Positions 38,457 through 47,640 are shown, counted from the first letter of the stretch. The stretch is 64,000 nt of DNA from Levilactobacillus acidifarinae DSM 19394 = JCM 15949 (GCF_001434835.1 NZ_AZDV01000026.1:186001-250000); one strand, 5' to 3'. Numbers and translations are program-made. The notes: generated from the letters alone by a model not told the origin.

Positions 38457-40112
38457 TTAGGCCCGTCCCATGTAGGCGTGGGTGAAGTCAAACGGGACGC
38501 CGGCGGGGTTGTAGATGATGCCCTTAACGGTCGTCCGGAGGAGTTGGGACTTGGCCTGCTGGAACAGCGGAATCGTGGCTTGTTGGGTCATCAGGACCTT
38601 TTCGGCGGCCACTAGCTTTTGCCAACGGACGGCCGGCTGATTGCCGTCTTGGTTATCGGCCTGATCCATTAGCCGGTCGAACTGGGCGTTGGTAAAGCCG
38701 GTGATGTTGTCGCTGGTGTGGGTGAGGTAGTTGTCCAGAAATTCGTTGGGATCGGCCATGACGGACTGGGCCCCGCTTAGCGTTAACTGGTAGTTCCCGG
38801 CGCTTTGTTGGTTGATCAACTGGACGTAGGGCACCGCCTTGACCGCGATTTTGACGCCCGGCAATTTTTCCAGCGAACTCTGGAGAAATTCGGCCGTTTG
38901 TTTGGTGGCGTCCACATCACCCACGGATAGGGTCAGGTGTAACTGGTGGGTGTGCGTGGCCCGGTACCCCTTTTGCAGTAACGCCTTAGCGCGGGAAAGG
39001 TCGTAAGCGGTGGCTTGTGGCACCCCGGCCTCGCGACTGAAATCCTCACCGGTCTGGGGATTATTGCCCATCCCCACGGGGACTAAACCGCTCGAGGCGA
39101 CCGAGCCGTCCTGTAAGACGTTTTTGACCAACTGTTGGCGGTTGATGGCCGCCGATAACGCCTGGCGCACCTGAACGTTACGCAGGGCCGGCACCTTCTT
39201 TTGGTTGAGGTCGAGGCGTTGGGTTCCAGTGGGCAGACGCTTGACGAAGTTGGGGTTGTTCAGGTTATTTTTGACCTGTTGCCCACTCAGTAACGTTTCG
39301 TCGGCCTTCTTGGCGGTGAAAATGTTGTAGCTGGTGGTGGTGCTTTCGTTGACCTGGTAGTTGATGGCGGTCAGATGCACGTTGGCGTGGTTCCAGTAGT
39401 GCGGGTTCTTCGCCAGCGTCCAGGTCTTACTGGTCCCGTTCCACTTGGTCAGTTGGTAGGGGCCGTCGGAAACCACGCGCGCCGACGAGGTCCCGTAACG
39501 ATTGCCGTTCTTGGTGACCACCTTGGCGTTTTCGGGGTAGAAGAGGGGCCAGGCCAGTAAGGTCTTCCAGTAGGCGACCGGCTTGGTGAGGTTGACCACC
39601 AGGCGGTACTTCCCCTGCGCGTGGATCCCTAGCGCACTAGCGGGCAGCTTACCGGCGTTAATGGCCTTAGCGTTGACCACCGGAAACAGGTAACTTTGCA
39701 TCTGGGCGGCCGTCTTGGGTGTCAACGTCCGCCGCCACGAATAGACGAAGTCCTGGGCCGTGACCGGATCGCCGTTGGACCAGTGGGCGTTGTGCCGTAG
39801 GTCGAAGGTGTAGGTCTTAGCGCCGTTAGACAACCGCGCGTGCGTGGCAATCGCCAGTTGGGGTTTGCCCTTAGCGTCTAGACGGTACAGGCCCTCCTGG
39901 GTGCTTTGTAACATGGTGAAACTCACGGTATCGGTGACCTTCGATAGGTCGGCCGTGGAGAGTTCTTGTAGCTCCGTCCAGTTCAACGTCTGGTTGGCCG
40001 CGTATTTGCCGTGCCCGCTGTGGCCACTGGCCTGTTGCCCGCACCCGGCGAGGGTCAAGAGGCTCACTGCCCCCAGCGCCGCAAAACTTAGGTATAACTT
40101 GTGATACTTCAT
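38457..40112 (-). CDS. oppA: oligopeptide ABC transporter substrate-binding lipoprotein
   Basis: This 551-residue SBP_bac_5 lipoprotein starts MKYHKLYLSFAALG and has the lipobox LAGC, so it is anchored outside the membrane. NGAKTYTFDLRHNAHWSNGD and VTAQDFVYSWRRTL are typical OppA motifs. The ATG at 40112 is chosen because GAGGAG is nine bases before it. No oppBCDF genes are in the window, so it must work with a permease encoded elsewhere. A T-box leader upstream ties its expression to an uncharged tRNA, and a candidate Met specifier suggests import of methionine-containing peptides. Confidence 0.92.
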   Translation of the reverse strand: MKYHKLYLSFAALGAVSLLTLAGCGQQASGHSGHGKYAANQTLNWTELQELSTADLSKVTDTVSFTMLQSTQEGLYRLDAKGKPQLAIATHARLSNGAKTYTFDLRHNAHWSNGDPVTAQDFVYSWRRTLTPKTAAQMQSYLFPVVNAKAINAGKLPASALGIHAQGKYRLVVNLTKPVAYWKTLLAWPLFYPENAKVVTKNGNRYGTSSARVVSDGPYQLTKWNGTSKTWTLAKNPHYWNHANVHLTAINYQVNESTTTSYNIFTAKKADETLLSGQQVKNNLNNPNFVKRLPTGTQRLDLNQKKVPALRNVQVRQALSAAINRQQLVKNVLQDGSVASSGLVPVGMGNNPQTGEDFSREAGVPQATAYDLSRAKALLQKGYRATHTHQLHLTLSVGDVDATKQTAEFLQSSLEKLPGVKIAVKAVPYVQLINQQSAGNYQLTLSGAQSVMADPNEFLDNYLTHTSDNITGFTNAQFDRLMDQADNQDGNQPAVRWQKLVAAEKVLMTQQATIPLFQQAKSQLLRTTVKGIIYNPAGVPFDFTHAYMGRA

Positions 40113-40130
40113 GAACGCCATCTCCTCTGA

Positions 40131-40397
40131 GAACTAAAAAAATCGTCGACATGTTGTAAACATGAGGACGATTTCCCGTGGTGCCACCCCGCTTTGGACT
40201 GAACTCACGCCCAGCCGCTCCGTAACTTCTGTTGCCAAAAGTCGGTGACGATAACGGGTCACAAGGTCGGGTAATCGGCTGGCACCGGTTACTAGCAATC
40301 AGGCTCATCTTGGGTTAACGACCGGGTCTCCTTTACAGCAAACGGAGAATCTCTGCATCGGGGCCGCTTAACTTACTCTTCCTGATCTGGCGTTAAA
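40131..40397 (-). promoter_or_regulatory. T-box riboswitch controlling oppA, candidate Met specifier
   Basis: On the minus strand GGGGTGGCACCACGGG (about 40177-40192) is the T-box sequence. It is followed by a terminator with arms AAATCGTC and GACGATTT and a T run at 40135-40174. Stem I closes with ATCAGG/CCTGAT. Its internal loop has AGTA on one side and CCAAGATGAG on the other, where ATG at 40308-40306 is the best specifier codon. A -10 TATAAT lies at 40508-40503, giving a leader of about 380 nt. The T-box is certain; the codon is less so. Confidence 0.88.
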
Positions 40398-40635
40398 TAT
40401 TGTGGTTTCAAACTTGCCCCTTACGGTAGGCCGGTTAGTGGGGGATGTCAACACGGAAATTTAGGATAGGATCTTAACTATCATGGGGGATTTGGCGGAC
40501 TTATTATAGTAACTGATTGTATAAATTATTTAATATGTTTTTTGGTACCTTCACTCGAGGTCTTCCAGTTCCGGGGGTGGCTGGTGTGTGGTATATTTTA
40601 GTTAATTAACTAGCCAATCGAAGGGGGGCTCTGGT

Positions 40636-42234
40636 ATGAGCCAAATGATTTCGACCTTTATTCTGGTGTTGACCGCCGTGATTAGTATTTTCTTATCGCA
40701 GGCCTTTCCCCGAATCTCGGTCAGTTACATTAGCATGGTGGGGGGCGCCATCATTTATTTGATTCCGGTGCTGGGGCACCACGTGGCGGCGTTTAACTCG
40801 GACATCTTCATCGGGATGATCGTGGCGCCGCTCCTGTTTTTCGAGGGCCAGGCCACCCGGTTAAACGCGGTGGGCCAGGAATTGCGCCACATTATCCAAA
40901 CCGCCGTCATCTTGGTGGTGCTGTGCCTGATTCTGGCGGGCTTTGGTGTCTGGGCGGCCGCCGGCGTTAGCTTACCGTTAGCTTTTATCCTAGCGGCCAT
41001 CAGCACGCCGACCGACGCGACGGCCATGGAGTCGGTGACCAACGGCCTGCGGAGTCCGCAAAAGGAGGGCGTCTTCCTCAAGATGGAGTCGCTGTTTAAC
41101 GACGCGTCCGGCATTATCCTGTTGAATATGGCCGCGCTGTGGTACGTCAACGGCTACATCAACTACCAAGAAACCATCGTCGACTTCCTGATTTCGGCGG
41201 TGGGCGGGGCGTTGTTCGGTTTTGTGGCGGCCTGGGTGATGACCCTGTTCCGCCAAATTCTGATGCGCACGTCGTATAACTCGTTAAACGCGCAGATCCT
41301 GTTGTACGTGGTCACGCCGTTTGTCCTGTACTACGCGTCGGAGGCCATTCGGGTGTCCGGAATCATTGCCGTGGTCTGCGCCGGGCTGGTCAGCAACGCG
41401 GAAGCCCAACGGAGCCGCCTGTTGAACCCGCGGCAGATTCACCTGGGGTTCGACTTAGAAAACATGATTACTGAGATCTTTAACAGCATCGTGTTCGTGG
41501 TATTGGGCTTCATGTTTTTAAAGATCATCGCCGACGAACGCATCACCACCAATTCACTCAACTGGTTGGGAATCGGCGTGTTATTGTACCTGATCAATGT
41601 GATGGTGCGTTACGTTTTCGGCCGGTTGCGGCTGCATTTTAGTAACCGTTCCGGCTGGATTTTTGCGTTGGGCGGGGTCCACGGCGCCGTCACGTTGGCG
41701 TTGGCCTACACGTTAGCCGATATGCCCGTGCGCCACGGCGACTTTAATCTGGTGTTGATGGCCGAAAGCACGTTGATTATTTTGAGTTTGTTGGTGCCGA
41801 CCGTGGTCTTTCGGTTCATCTTACCCAAGGACGTGACGAACCGTGATGCGGCGACGGAACTAGCCGAGGTGCGCACGACCATGGTGCGTCAAGCAATTGA
41901 GGCGGTTCAAAAGATGTATTTACCGGAAAACGTCAAAACGTCGGTGATTTTCGATTTGCGGGCGCAGAAACAAAAAACGCGGGTGCGCGACTTCACCAAG
42001 GCTTGGATGGACGTGGTACGCCACCCCGACTTTACCGGGGCCGAAAAGGAGCTGGAGATGCGGGCGTTCATCAACGCCTTCGCGCAAGAACGACAATACC
42101 TAGACATGATTTCGCAAAGTGAAGTCAAGTATCAGGATTACATTTTTCAGTTGTATAACGAGATTCTGCTGGCCGAGTCGTTGGTGATTGGTCCGGCAAT
42201 CGACCGGCACGAAGAAGACCCGAACGATATCTAA
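40636..42234 (+). CDS. CPA1-family sodium/proton antiporter
   Basis: This 532-residue antiporter has about 12 membrane helices up to residue 400 and a cytoplasmic helical tail. The CPA1 hallmarks APLLFFEGQATR, STPTDATAMESV and the ND ion-site motif MESLFNDASGIILL are intact, and a late GGVHGAVTLALAYTL is typical. It exchanges Na+ or K+ for protons and helps pH homeostasis. GAAGGGGGG lies about nine bases before the ATG. It is a single-gene unit facing away from oppA. Confidence 0.9.
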   Translation: MSQMISTFILVLTAVISIFLSQAFPRISVSYISMVGGAIIYLIPVLGHHVAAFNSDIFIGMIVAPLLFFEGQATRLNAVGQELRHIIQTAVILVVLCLILAGFGVWAAAGVSLPLAFILAAISTPTDATAMESVTNGLRSPQKEGVFLKMESLFNDASGIILLNMAALWYVNGYINYQETIVDFLISAVGGALFGFVAAWVMTLFRQILMRTSYNSLNAQILLYVVTPFVLYYASEAIRVSGIIAVVCAGLVSNAEAQRSRLLNPRQIHLGFDLENMITEIFNSIVFVVLGFMFLKIIADERITTNSLNWLGIGVLLYLINVMVRYVFGRLRLHFSNRSGWIFALGGVHGAVTLALAYTLADMPVRHGDFNLVLMAESTLIILSLLVPTVVFRFILPKDVTNRDAATELAEVRTTMVRQAIEAVQKMYLPENVKTSVIFDLRAQKQKTRVRDFTKAWMDVVRHPDFTGAEKELEMRAFINAFAQERQYLDMISQSEVKYQDYIFQLYNEILLAESLVIGPAIDRHEEDPNDI

Positions 42235-42333
42235 GGCGGTTTGAAAAGCGGCGGGATTTAGGGAATAATCTCGAAATTTAAAATGGTCTCCAAACCAATT
42301 GATTAACCGGTTTGGGGGCTATTTTGGGTCATA

Positions 42334-42442
42334 CCTAAAGTTTGAAAGTACAAAAATAGACTTCAACAGTTGAGCCTGTTGAGATTTGATAATAAAGTAT
42401 ATTTTTTTACATCATGAAGCATTACCTGGGAGGCTGATGAGG
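42334..42442 (+). repeat. left direct-repeat copy of the cassette end
   Basis: About 109 bp matches 44913-45022 at roughly 90 percent by eye, starting CCTAAAG and containing GTACAAAAATAGACTTCAAC. It lacks the second arm of the hairpin found in the other copy. The rest of 42235-42462 holds no gene. Confidence 0.85.
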
Positions 42443-42462
42443 TCATATCACTTCTTCAAGAA

Positions 42463-43365
42463 CTAAATTTCCGATTGGGGAGTTGCTAAATTAGAGTTAT
42501 GTTTTATCAGCGAGAGAAATTTTTTTGTGGCACTTTCCTGAGAAATCCCTTTTTTCCAAATTACCGAATGGCTAATATCTGGTAAAGATTTTATGGGAAT
42601 AAATTTCAAATCAGCTATATTTTCTGGTAAAGCACCGCTAGTGCATAAAATATCAGCCGTACCTTGACGGCACAAATTTAATGAGTTGGTGACAAGATTT
42701 TGTGTTCCAACAACATTCATTAAATTAGCCTTTAACTTCATTTGATTCAATAAATCAAGTTGAATAACCAAATTTTGTGGAATCAGTAAAGGTAATTTTT
42801 GAATATCCTTAATTTCAAAACTACTTTTGTTACTAAATTGAGAGTAATTAGGGACAATGATGCCCCAATTATCAACCATATCAAGTTGAATAACATTAAA
42901 TCTATCAGTATCTGAAGGATTCATGATAAATCCTATGTCGAGCATCCCGTCATCAAGGTAGGACTTAATATCTTTCACACTAAGGTCATAAATATTGAAT
43001 TTTACGCTTGGATGCTCGTTTTTGAAAAGCGCAATTACTTTGGACATAAATTTGGCCACATTGGTTTGAGTACAACCAATCGTGATGGTACCAACTAATT
43101 CAGTTGTGTCTGTTTGTTGTATTTCAGATTTTGTTTGATCTAGTATTTTTAGAAGCTGTTCAGCCTTTCGTTGAAATATTTTTCCTGATTTGGTCAAGAT
43201 GAGTTCACGATGACCCCTGATAAAGAGGGTCGTATTCAGTTCTTCTTCTAATGATTTCAGTTGTCGACTCAATGTCGGTTGTGACATATGAAGTTTATTA
43301 GCAGCGGAGGAGAGGGAACCTTCTTGAATGATCTTTAAAAAGTATTGTAAATGCTTTGTTTCCAT
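42463..43365 (-). CDS. LysR-family transcriptional regulator
   Basis: This 300-residue regulator has the LysR winged helix (METKHLQYFLKIIQEGSLSS then KLHMSQPTLSRQLKSLEEEL) and a C-terminal two-lobe ligand domain. It is AT-rich relative to the chromosome around it. It faces away from the acetyltransferase and aldo-keto reductase genes, with a T-N11-A type operator between them, so it most likely controls those genes and itself. The effector is unknown. Confidence 0.92.
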   Translation of the reverse strand: METKHLQYFLKIIQEGSLSSAANKLHMSQPTLSRQLKSLEEELNTTLFIRGHRELILTKSGKIFQRKAEQLLKILDQTKSEIQQTDTTELVGTITIGCTQTNVAKFMSKVIALFKNEHPSVKFNIYDLSVKDIKSYLDDGMLDIGFIMNPSDTDRFNVIQLDMVDNWGIIVPNYSQFSNKSSFEIKDIQKLPLLIPQNLVIQLDLLNQMKLKANLMNVVGTQNLVTNSLNLCRQGTADILCTSGALPENIADLKFIPIKSLPDISHSVIWKKGISQESATKKFLSLIKHNSNLATPQSEI

Positions 43366-43407
43366 TTTGTTCTCCTATTCATAAAACGAAACGAATTCTA
43401 TTCAATA

Positions 43408-43430
43408 TTCATATTTTACATGTATATGAA
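43408..43430. promoter_or_regulatory. LysR-type operator in the divergent promoter region
   Basis: TTCATAT (43408-43414) and ATATGAA (43424-43430) are perfect arms around 9 bp, which gives the T-N11-A pattern of LysR sites. It lies between the lysR start and the divergent operon. Confidence 0.6.
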
Positions 43431-43482
43431 ATGGCTGTAAACTTGCTAACTGTAATATTAATTTTTATGAGGCGATAATGTG

Positions 43483-44013
43483 ATGAAGACCCAATATGAC
43501 ATGAATAGTGGCAGCTATCAAGAAGAAACGGCAGAAATGGTAAGATCAAAGCATTTCTGTTATTTAATCAATCAAGAAGATCCTACAAATGAAACAAATA
43601 TCAACGGATTACTTTCAAGTTTATTTAAGGATCGTCTTCCGACTTCAAGCAAGATCTGGGTACCAACACAAATTGATCGAGCTAACAAAATAGTTATTGG
43701 GAAAAACGTTTTTATCAATCTGGGACTTACGACAGTAGCTTTGGGTGGCATCAATATTGGAGACAACGTTCAAATTGGCCCCAATGTTACTTTGATAACA
43801 GCTAATCATGATATTAAACAGATGAACATTTTGAATACTGAATCAATTGAAATTGGGAAAAATGCTTGGGTAGGGGCAAATGTAACAATTCTTCCGGGCG
43901 TAACTATCGGTAATGACTCAATAGTTGGCGCGGGTTCAATTGTTACCAAGAACATACCGGCTGGAGTCATTGCAGTTGGTAATCCAGCAAAAGTAATAAA
44001 AAAGATAAAGTAG
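43483..44013 (+). CDS. hexapeptide-repeat O-acetyltransferase (maltose/galactoside type)
   Basis: This 176-residue left-handed beta-helix acetyltransferase shows successive hexapeptide repeats from residue 70 on, the catalytic histidine in LITANHDI, and the C-terminal GNPAKVIKKIK. It would move acetyl from acetyl-CoA to a sugar or related hydroxyl. GAGG is ten bases before the ATG at 43483, better than a GTG three bases earlier. It is followed after ten bases by the aldo-keto reductase, forming a two-gene operon. Confidence 0.88.
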   Translation: MKTQYDMNSGSYQEETAEMVRSKHFCYLINQEDPTNETNINGLLSSLFKDRLPTSSKIWVPTQIDRANKIVIGKNVFINLGLTTVALGGINIGDNVQIGPNVTLITANHDIKQMNILNTESIEIGKNAWVGANVTILPGVTIGNDSIVGAGSIVTKNIPAGVIAVGNPAKVIKKIK

Positions 44014-44023
44014 GTATAAAATA

Positions 44024-44860
44024 ATGAAATCAATCAAATTAAATAGTGGGGTTCAAATGCCTTTATTAGGTTTTGGAACATATCAAATCACTGAACCAAG
44101 TGAGTGTAAACAAACCGTTAAAAATGCCTTAAACGTCGGTTATCGTCTAATCGATACCGCAGCTGCTTATGGTAATGAAGCATACGTTGGACAAGCAATC
44201 AAAGAAAGCTCAGTTAAACGAGATGAAGTATTTTTGACGACCAAACTTTGGTTCAATGATTTTGAAAACCCAGAGTTAGCACTGGAAAATTCTTTGAAGA
44301 AGTTAGGGGTAGATTATATTGATCTAGTTTTACTCCACTGGCCATATGGGAATACATATAAGGCTTATCGAGCTTTAGAAACAGCATTTCAAAAGGGATT
44401 TGTTCGAGCAATCGGTGTTTCAAATTATGCGGGGAGTCAACTAATTGATTTGATTCACTTCAATAAAATAGTCCCAGCGGTTAATCAAATTGAAACCAAT
44501 TTATTATCGCAACAACAGCAGATGCATGAGTTAATGGCTCAATATGGTGTTCAACACCAAGGATATGCTCCATTTGGTCAAGGGCAGATGAATAGCATGT
44601 TTAATAATAAAATTTTAGTCGAAATTGCTGATCAGTATAATAAAACAACGCATCAAATTGCCTTGAAGTTTTTTGTTCAACAAGGTATTGCAGTTATTCC
44701 TAAATCAATTCATCTTGATCGTATGAAAGATAATTTGAACATCGATGACTTTACTTTGACACAACAGGAAATTACATCACTTAAAACCTTGGATACTAAT
44801 ATTCCGTTAATTGGCAATCCTCAGAGTATGGATAAAACCAAAGCTGCTATGCAATGGTAG
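44024..44860 (+). CDS. aldo/keto reductase
   Basis: This 278-residue NADPH-dependent reductase of the 2,5-diketo-D-gluconate reductase type has a complete catalytic tetrad: Asp44 (LIDTAAAYGNE), Tyr49, Lys74 (TTKLW) and His105 (LLHWPYG). The NADP-binding IPKSIHLDRMKDN is also present. It reduces aldehydes or ketones; the substrate is unknown. It ends the cassette operon, with a terminator supplied by the neighbouring repeat. Confidence 0.92.
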   Translation: MKSIKLNSGVQMPLLGFGTYQITEPSECKQTVKNALNVGYRLIDTAAAYGNEAYVGQAIKESSVKRDEVFLTTKLWFNDFENPELALENSLKKLGVDYIDLVLLHWPYGNTYKAYRALETAFQKGFVRAIGVSNYAGSQLIDLIHFNKIVPAVNQIETNLLSQQQQMHELMAQYGVQHQGYAPFGQGQMNSMFNNKILVEIADQYNKTTHQIALKFFVQQGIAVIPKSIHLDRMKDNLNIDDFTLTQQEITSLKTLDTNIPLIGNPQSMDKTKAAMQW

Positions 44861-44912
44861 GAGTATAGAAACTAATACAAAAAGAACCATAACGGTTCTT
44901 TCTATTTATAAG

Positions 44913-45111
44913 CCTAAAGGTTGAAAGTACAAAAATAGACTTCAACAGTTGATTCTGTTGAGGTTTGATAATAAAATATAGTTTTTTTTACATCATGAAG
45001 CATTACCTAGGAGCCTGACAAGGCCACTAGGTAATGCTTTTATAAATTCATCGAAAATTTTATCTAATACGCTAGAATCCATATTCGTATTTTCAACTTT
45101 CAACCTTTGGA
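44913..45111. repeat. MITE-like right end of the cassette
   Basis: This 199-bp sequence starts CCTAAAGGTTGAAAGT and ends with its inverse (14 of 18 positions match). It has no coding frame, holds an internal perfect hairpin and lacks a target duplication of its own on the left. The remainder of 44861-45232 holds no gene. Confidence 0.65.
44998..45041 (+). terminator. terminator inside the MITE-like end
   Basis: A perfect 13-bp stem AAGCATTACCTAG/CTAGGTAATGCTT is followed by TT and AT-rich sequence. It ends the acetyltransferase-reductase transcript. Confidence 0.7.
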
Positions 45112-45232
45112 TCATACTGCAAGGTCAGGGCTGAACGGCCGAAACCTTACCCGGTATTTGTGGTGCAGTGGGGTGGTTTGGCGAAACCCCAGAATCGGTG
45201 CCGCTGAAAAAGTGGCCACTAATCTTCTGGGG

Positions 45233-46046
45233 TTACTTAAACGGTGGGATTAAAAGAACCATCGCTTCACCATAGCGCCCGGACCCCTTAGGGAACGCGT
45301 AGGCCCCAATATGGTAGCCTACATAATCGTTAAACTTAGGACGGCCCGTTAACGCCACGCTTAATTGGTGTTTTTCAAACTTTAGGAAACTGGTCTTCGG
45401 ATTAGTCAGCCGTTTTATGGAGACGACCTGTCGTTCCGTCCAGACATCTTTAGGATAGGCGCTACTTACGTCATCGTTAAACGCATCCGTGGGCTCAAAT
45501 TTAAGGGCAAGGTAATAATTCTCTGCCAGAAGCTGGGTTTTAGGATCGTTAATCGTTCCGGGAAATAGACTCAGCAGCTGTCGGTCGAGAGAATTATCGA
45601 TATCCGCCGTGGTCATGGTGTGACCCAGGTAATCCGTGGCCACGATCGTAGCGGGTTTATTGGGGGCCGTTTCCTGGCTAGATTGAATGGGACTACTGTA
45701 TTTTCCCTTGGTTAGATAACCATGCCAAACGTAGCCGGATTCATGGCCATTTCCGCTAGTCACCTTGAAGTAAACGAGCTTCTGATGATCTAAGCTCATG
45801 GTAACGGTTTTTTGTGCATACCAGGTCGTGTGGGGGAAATTTCTTAAATTATGAACCTCGGTTCGGTGATGTTGATCCCAGACGTAGGCCGATGTCCGTC
45901 TTAGCATGGTAGGCAACCGGTTTATACGATACCGATTTGATGATTCTAGCAGATGCTTGGGCCTTAGTTGGCCGGCTTTGACTAATGGTTGCCCCGGCAC
46001 TTAGTAGTACAAGCAGGCTGCCACCAAAAATAAACGTTTTTTTCAT
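45233..46046 (-). pseudogene. secreted protein gene with a frameshift
   Basis: The first frame starts MKKTFIFGGSLLVLLSAG, a clear signal peptide, and runs SYKPVAYHAKT before going wrong. The +1 frame continues at once as TSAYVWDQHHRTEVHNLRNF and stays open for about 220 residues to the stop. One extra G in the CGG at about 45895-45898 would account for the break. The protein resembles small secreted lactobacillus proteins of unknown role. It may be a decayed gene, a phase-variable allele or a sequencing error. Confidence 0.75.
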
Positions 46047-46245
46047 TTTACTGGTGCTCCTTCAGTTATCGAGCGTAACACGCGGCTTTATCACGTAAAC
46101 CAAAGAGGCACGATTCTTGACGGCAAAGAACTTTCTACTTTCTAACCCTGTTTTTTACGGATGATGGTAGCCATTTAGGGACTAATTTTACGACTAACTA
46201 AATTTTTGCGGACCGAAAGAGACTTAAGCCTGGTTCATAGAATTG

Positions 46246-47400
46246 TTAATGGTGGTTGGCCAACCGGTGAGCTAAGCGAAAACCCAGGCCGATGGTCAGG
46301 CCCATCAACAGGAGAAACAGGCCTAAAACGGGGAACCAGGTATGGGTCACGTCGTGCAGTTGTCCGAGGAGCACCGGCCCCGTTGCGGCCAATAGGTAAC
46401 CCACGGATTGGGCCAGGGCCGAGCGGTGGGCGACCGTAGTTACTACCGCACTACTGGTGGCGATGAGGTTTAAGGCCAGGCTGAAAATCAACGCGGCGGT
46501 AAAGCCCAGCACGCTAGCGGCGACCCACCAACCGGCGCCCGTCCAGGCCAGACTGAGGAGGCCCACTAAATAACCGGCACCCAGGCCCCAGAGCAGGTGG
46601 CGTGGGTTGGTCACCCAGTTTAAGACCAGCGCGGCGGGGATCCCCACCAGTTGGAAGACGGCCAGTAAGTTGCCGGCCTGCGTGGTGGTGGCACCCAGGG
46701 CGTGGAAAATGTCGGGGAGCCAGGCAATCAGACTGTAGAAGACCAGGGATTGCAGGCCCATGAACAGGGTCAATAACCGGGCGGTCCGGTCGTGCACCAA
46801 GAGCGACAACAGATTCGCGTGATCGGCGGTCGTGGATTGAGTCTGGCGGGGCGACCGTGGGAGTTTCACCCAGAGGGTCACGCCTAAGGTCACGGCGGCG
46901 GGTAACGCAAAGCTGCGCAGGACGGTGGCCCAGCCCCAGAGTTGAGCGAGGGGGATGGCCAGGGCGGTCCCGACGGCGGCGACCACGTTCATGGTGACGG
47001 CGTAGTAGCTGGTCAACCGCGTGGTGGTCGCGTGAGACGAGCTGGTTTGCGCAATCATGATGGGCACCAAGACGTTTAACGCAGCAATGGCTAGCCCGAT
47101 TAATAGGGTACCGATTAACAGGCAAAAGGTGTTGGTCGGGCGCAGCAGGTTGGCGATGACCAGTAGTCCGGTCGACGTAAGCAGTAGGGGCTGAGCGCCA
47201 AACCGCTGGTGTAACCGCGGTGTTAAAAGCGCCCCGCCGGCAAAGCAGAGTAACGGAATGGTGACTAATAGGGCGGTGGTGGCGCTGGTCACGTGTAGTG
47301 CTCGTTGGATGGTCCCGAACAGGGGCGTGATGGCGGTGACGGCCAGCCGTAGGTTCATGGCGGTCAAGAGAATTAAAGTCGTTTTAGCATTTTTGAACAT
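46246..47400 (-). CDS. CynX/NimT-type MFS transporter
   Basis: This 384-residue, 12-helix major facilitator protein has the CynX-type N-terminus MNLRLAVTAITPLFGTI and the segment WLPDIFHALG. CynX-type carriers move cyanate, nitroimidazoles or other small compounds, but the substrate here is unknown. The gene follows a 93-nt leader with two hairpins, the second overlapping the ribosome site, so expression is likely regulated after transcription starts. The TetM-like gene diverges from it. Confidence 0.88.
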   Translation of the reverse strand: MFKNAKTTLILLTAMNLRLAVTAITPLFGTIQRALHVTSATTALLVTIPLLCFAGGALLTPRLHQRFGAQPLLLTSTGLLVIANLLRPTNTFCLLIGTLLIGLAIAALNVLVPIMIAQTSSSHATTTRLTSYYAVTMNVVAAVGTALAIPLAQLWGWATVLRSFALPAAVTLGVTLWVKLPRSPRQTQSTTADHANLLSLLVHDRTARLLTLFMGLQSLVFYSLIAWLPDIFHALGATTTQAGNLLAVFQLVGIPAALVLNWVTNPRHLLWGLGAGYLVGLLSLAWTGAGWWVAASVLGFTAALIFSLALNLIATSSAVVTTVAHRSALAQSVGYLLAATGPVLLGQLHDVTHTWFPVLGLFLLLMGLTIGLGFRLAHRLANHH

Positions 47401-47528
47401 AAAAAAGACACTCCTTTAGGCTCTTCCAGCCTAGCAGCAGTGTCTACTAGTAAACATGACGAACGCGCGGTTCGCTATCGGAATTAATTTGATGACCAGA
47501 GTATACCCGAAATTACGGCGCGTGACAA
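47401..47528 (-). promoter_or_regulatory. promoter and attenuator-like leader of the CynX-type gene
   Basis: On the minus strand TTGTCA (47528-47523) and TATACT (47505-47500) are 17 bp apart. The leader then has a CGAAC/GTTCG hairpin (47474-47460) and a second hairpin AGACACT...AGTGTCT, with inner AGGCT/AGCCT, followed by six T and at once the ATG. The Shine-Dalgarno AAAGGAG is inside this stem. It could act as a terminator or as a translation block. Confidence 0.6.
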
Positions 47529-47640
47529 GCCACAATTAAACGGCAGTTGTAAAAGTGTCGCAATGGGAGCGAATCTGATAAACTTAAACGGGAAAGATTT
47601 TTAGCGAATCAATTAATTAAACTTAAAGGAAGTCATGAAC

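Larger units (their letters stand above)
42334..45111. mobile_element. transposase-less mobile cassette with inverted ends and TCATA target duplication
   Basis: The 2.78-kb segment has an 18-bp left end beginning CCTAAAGTTTGAAAGT and a right end whose complement begins TCCAAAGGTTGAAAGT. The sequence TCATA directly abuts both ends (42329-42333 and 45112-45116). A related copy of about 110 bp of the left end recurs inside at 44913. The three genes carried are markedly AT-rich next to GC-rich flanks. No transposase is present, so the unit resembles a mobile insertion cassette moved in trans. Confidence 0.7.

Noticed and set aside
45185-45234. Hairpin AACCCCAGAA/TTCTGGGGTT as a terminator of the secreted-protein gene
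   Set aside because: The stem overlaps the stop codon and has no T run in the direction of transcription.
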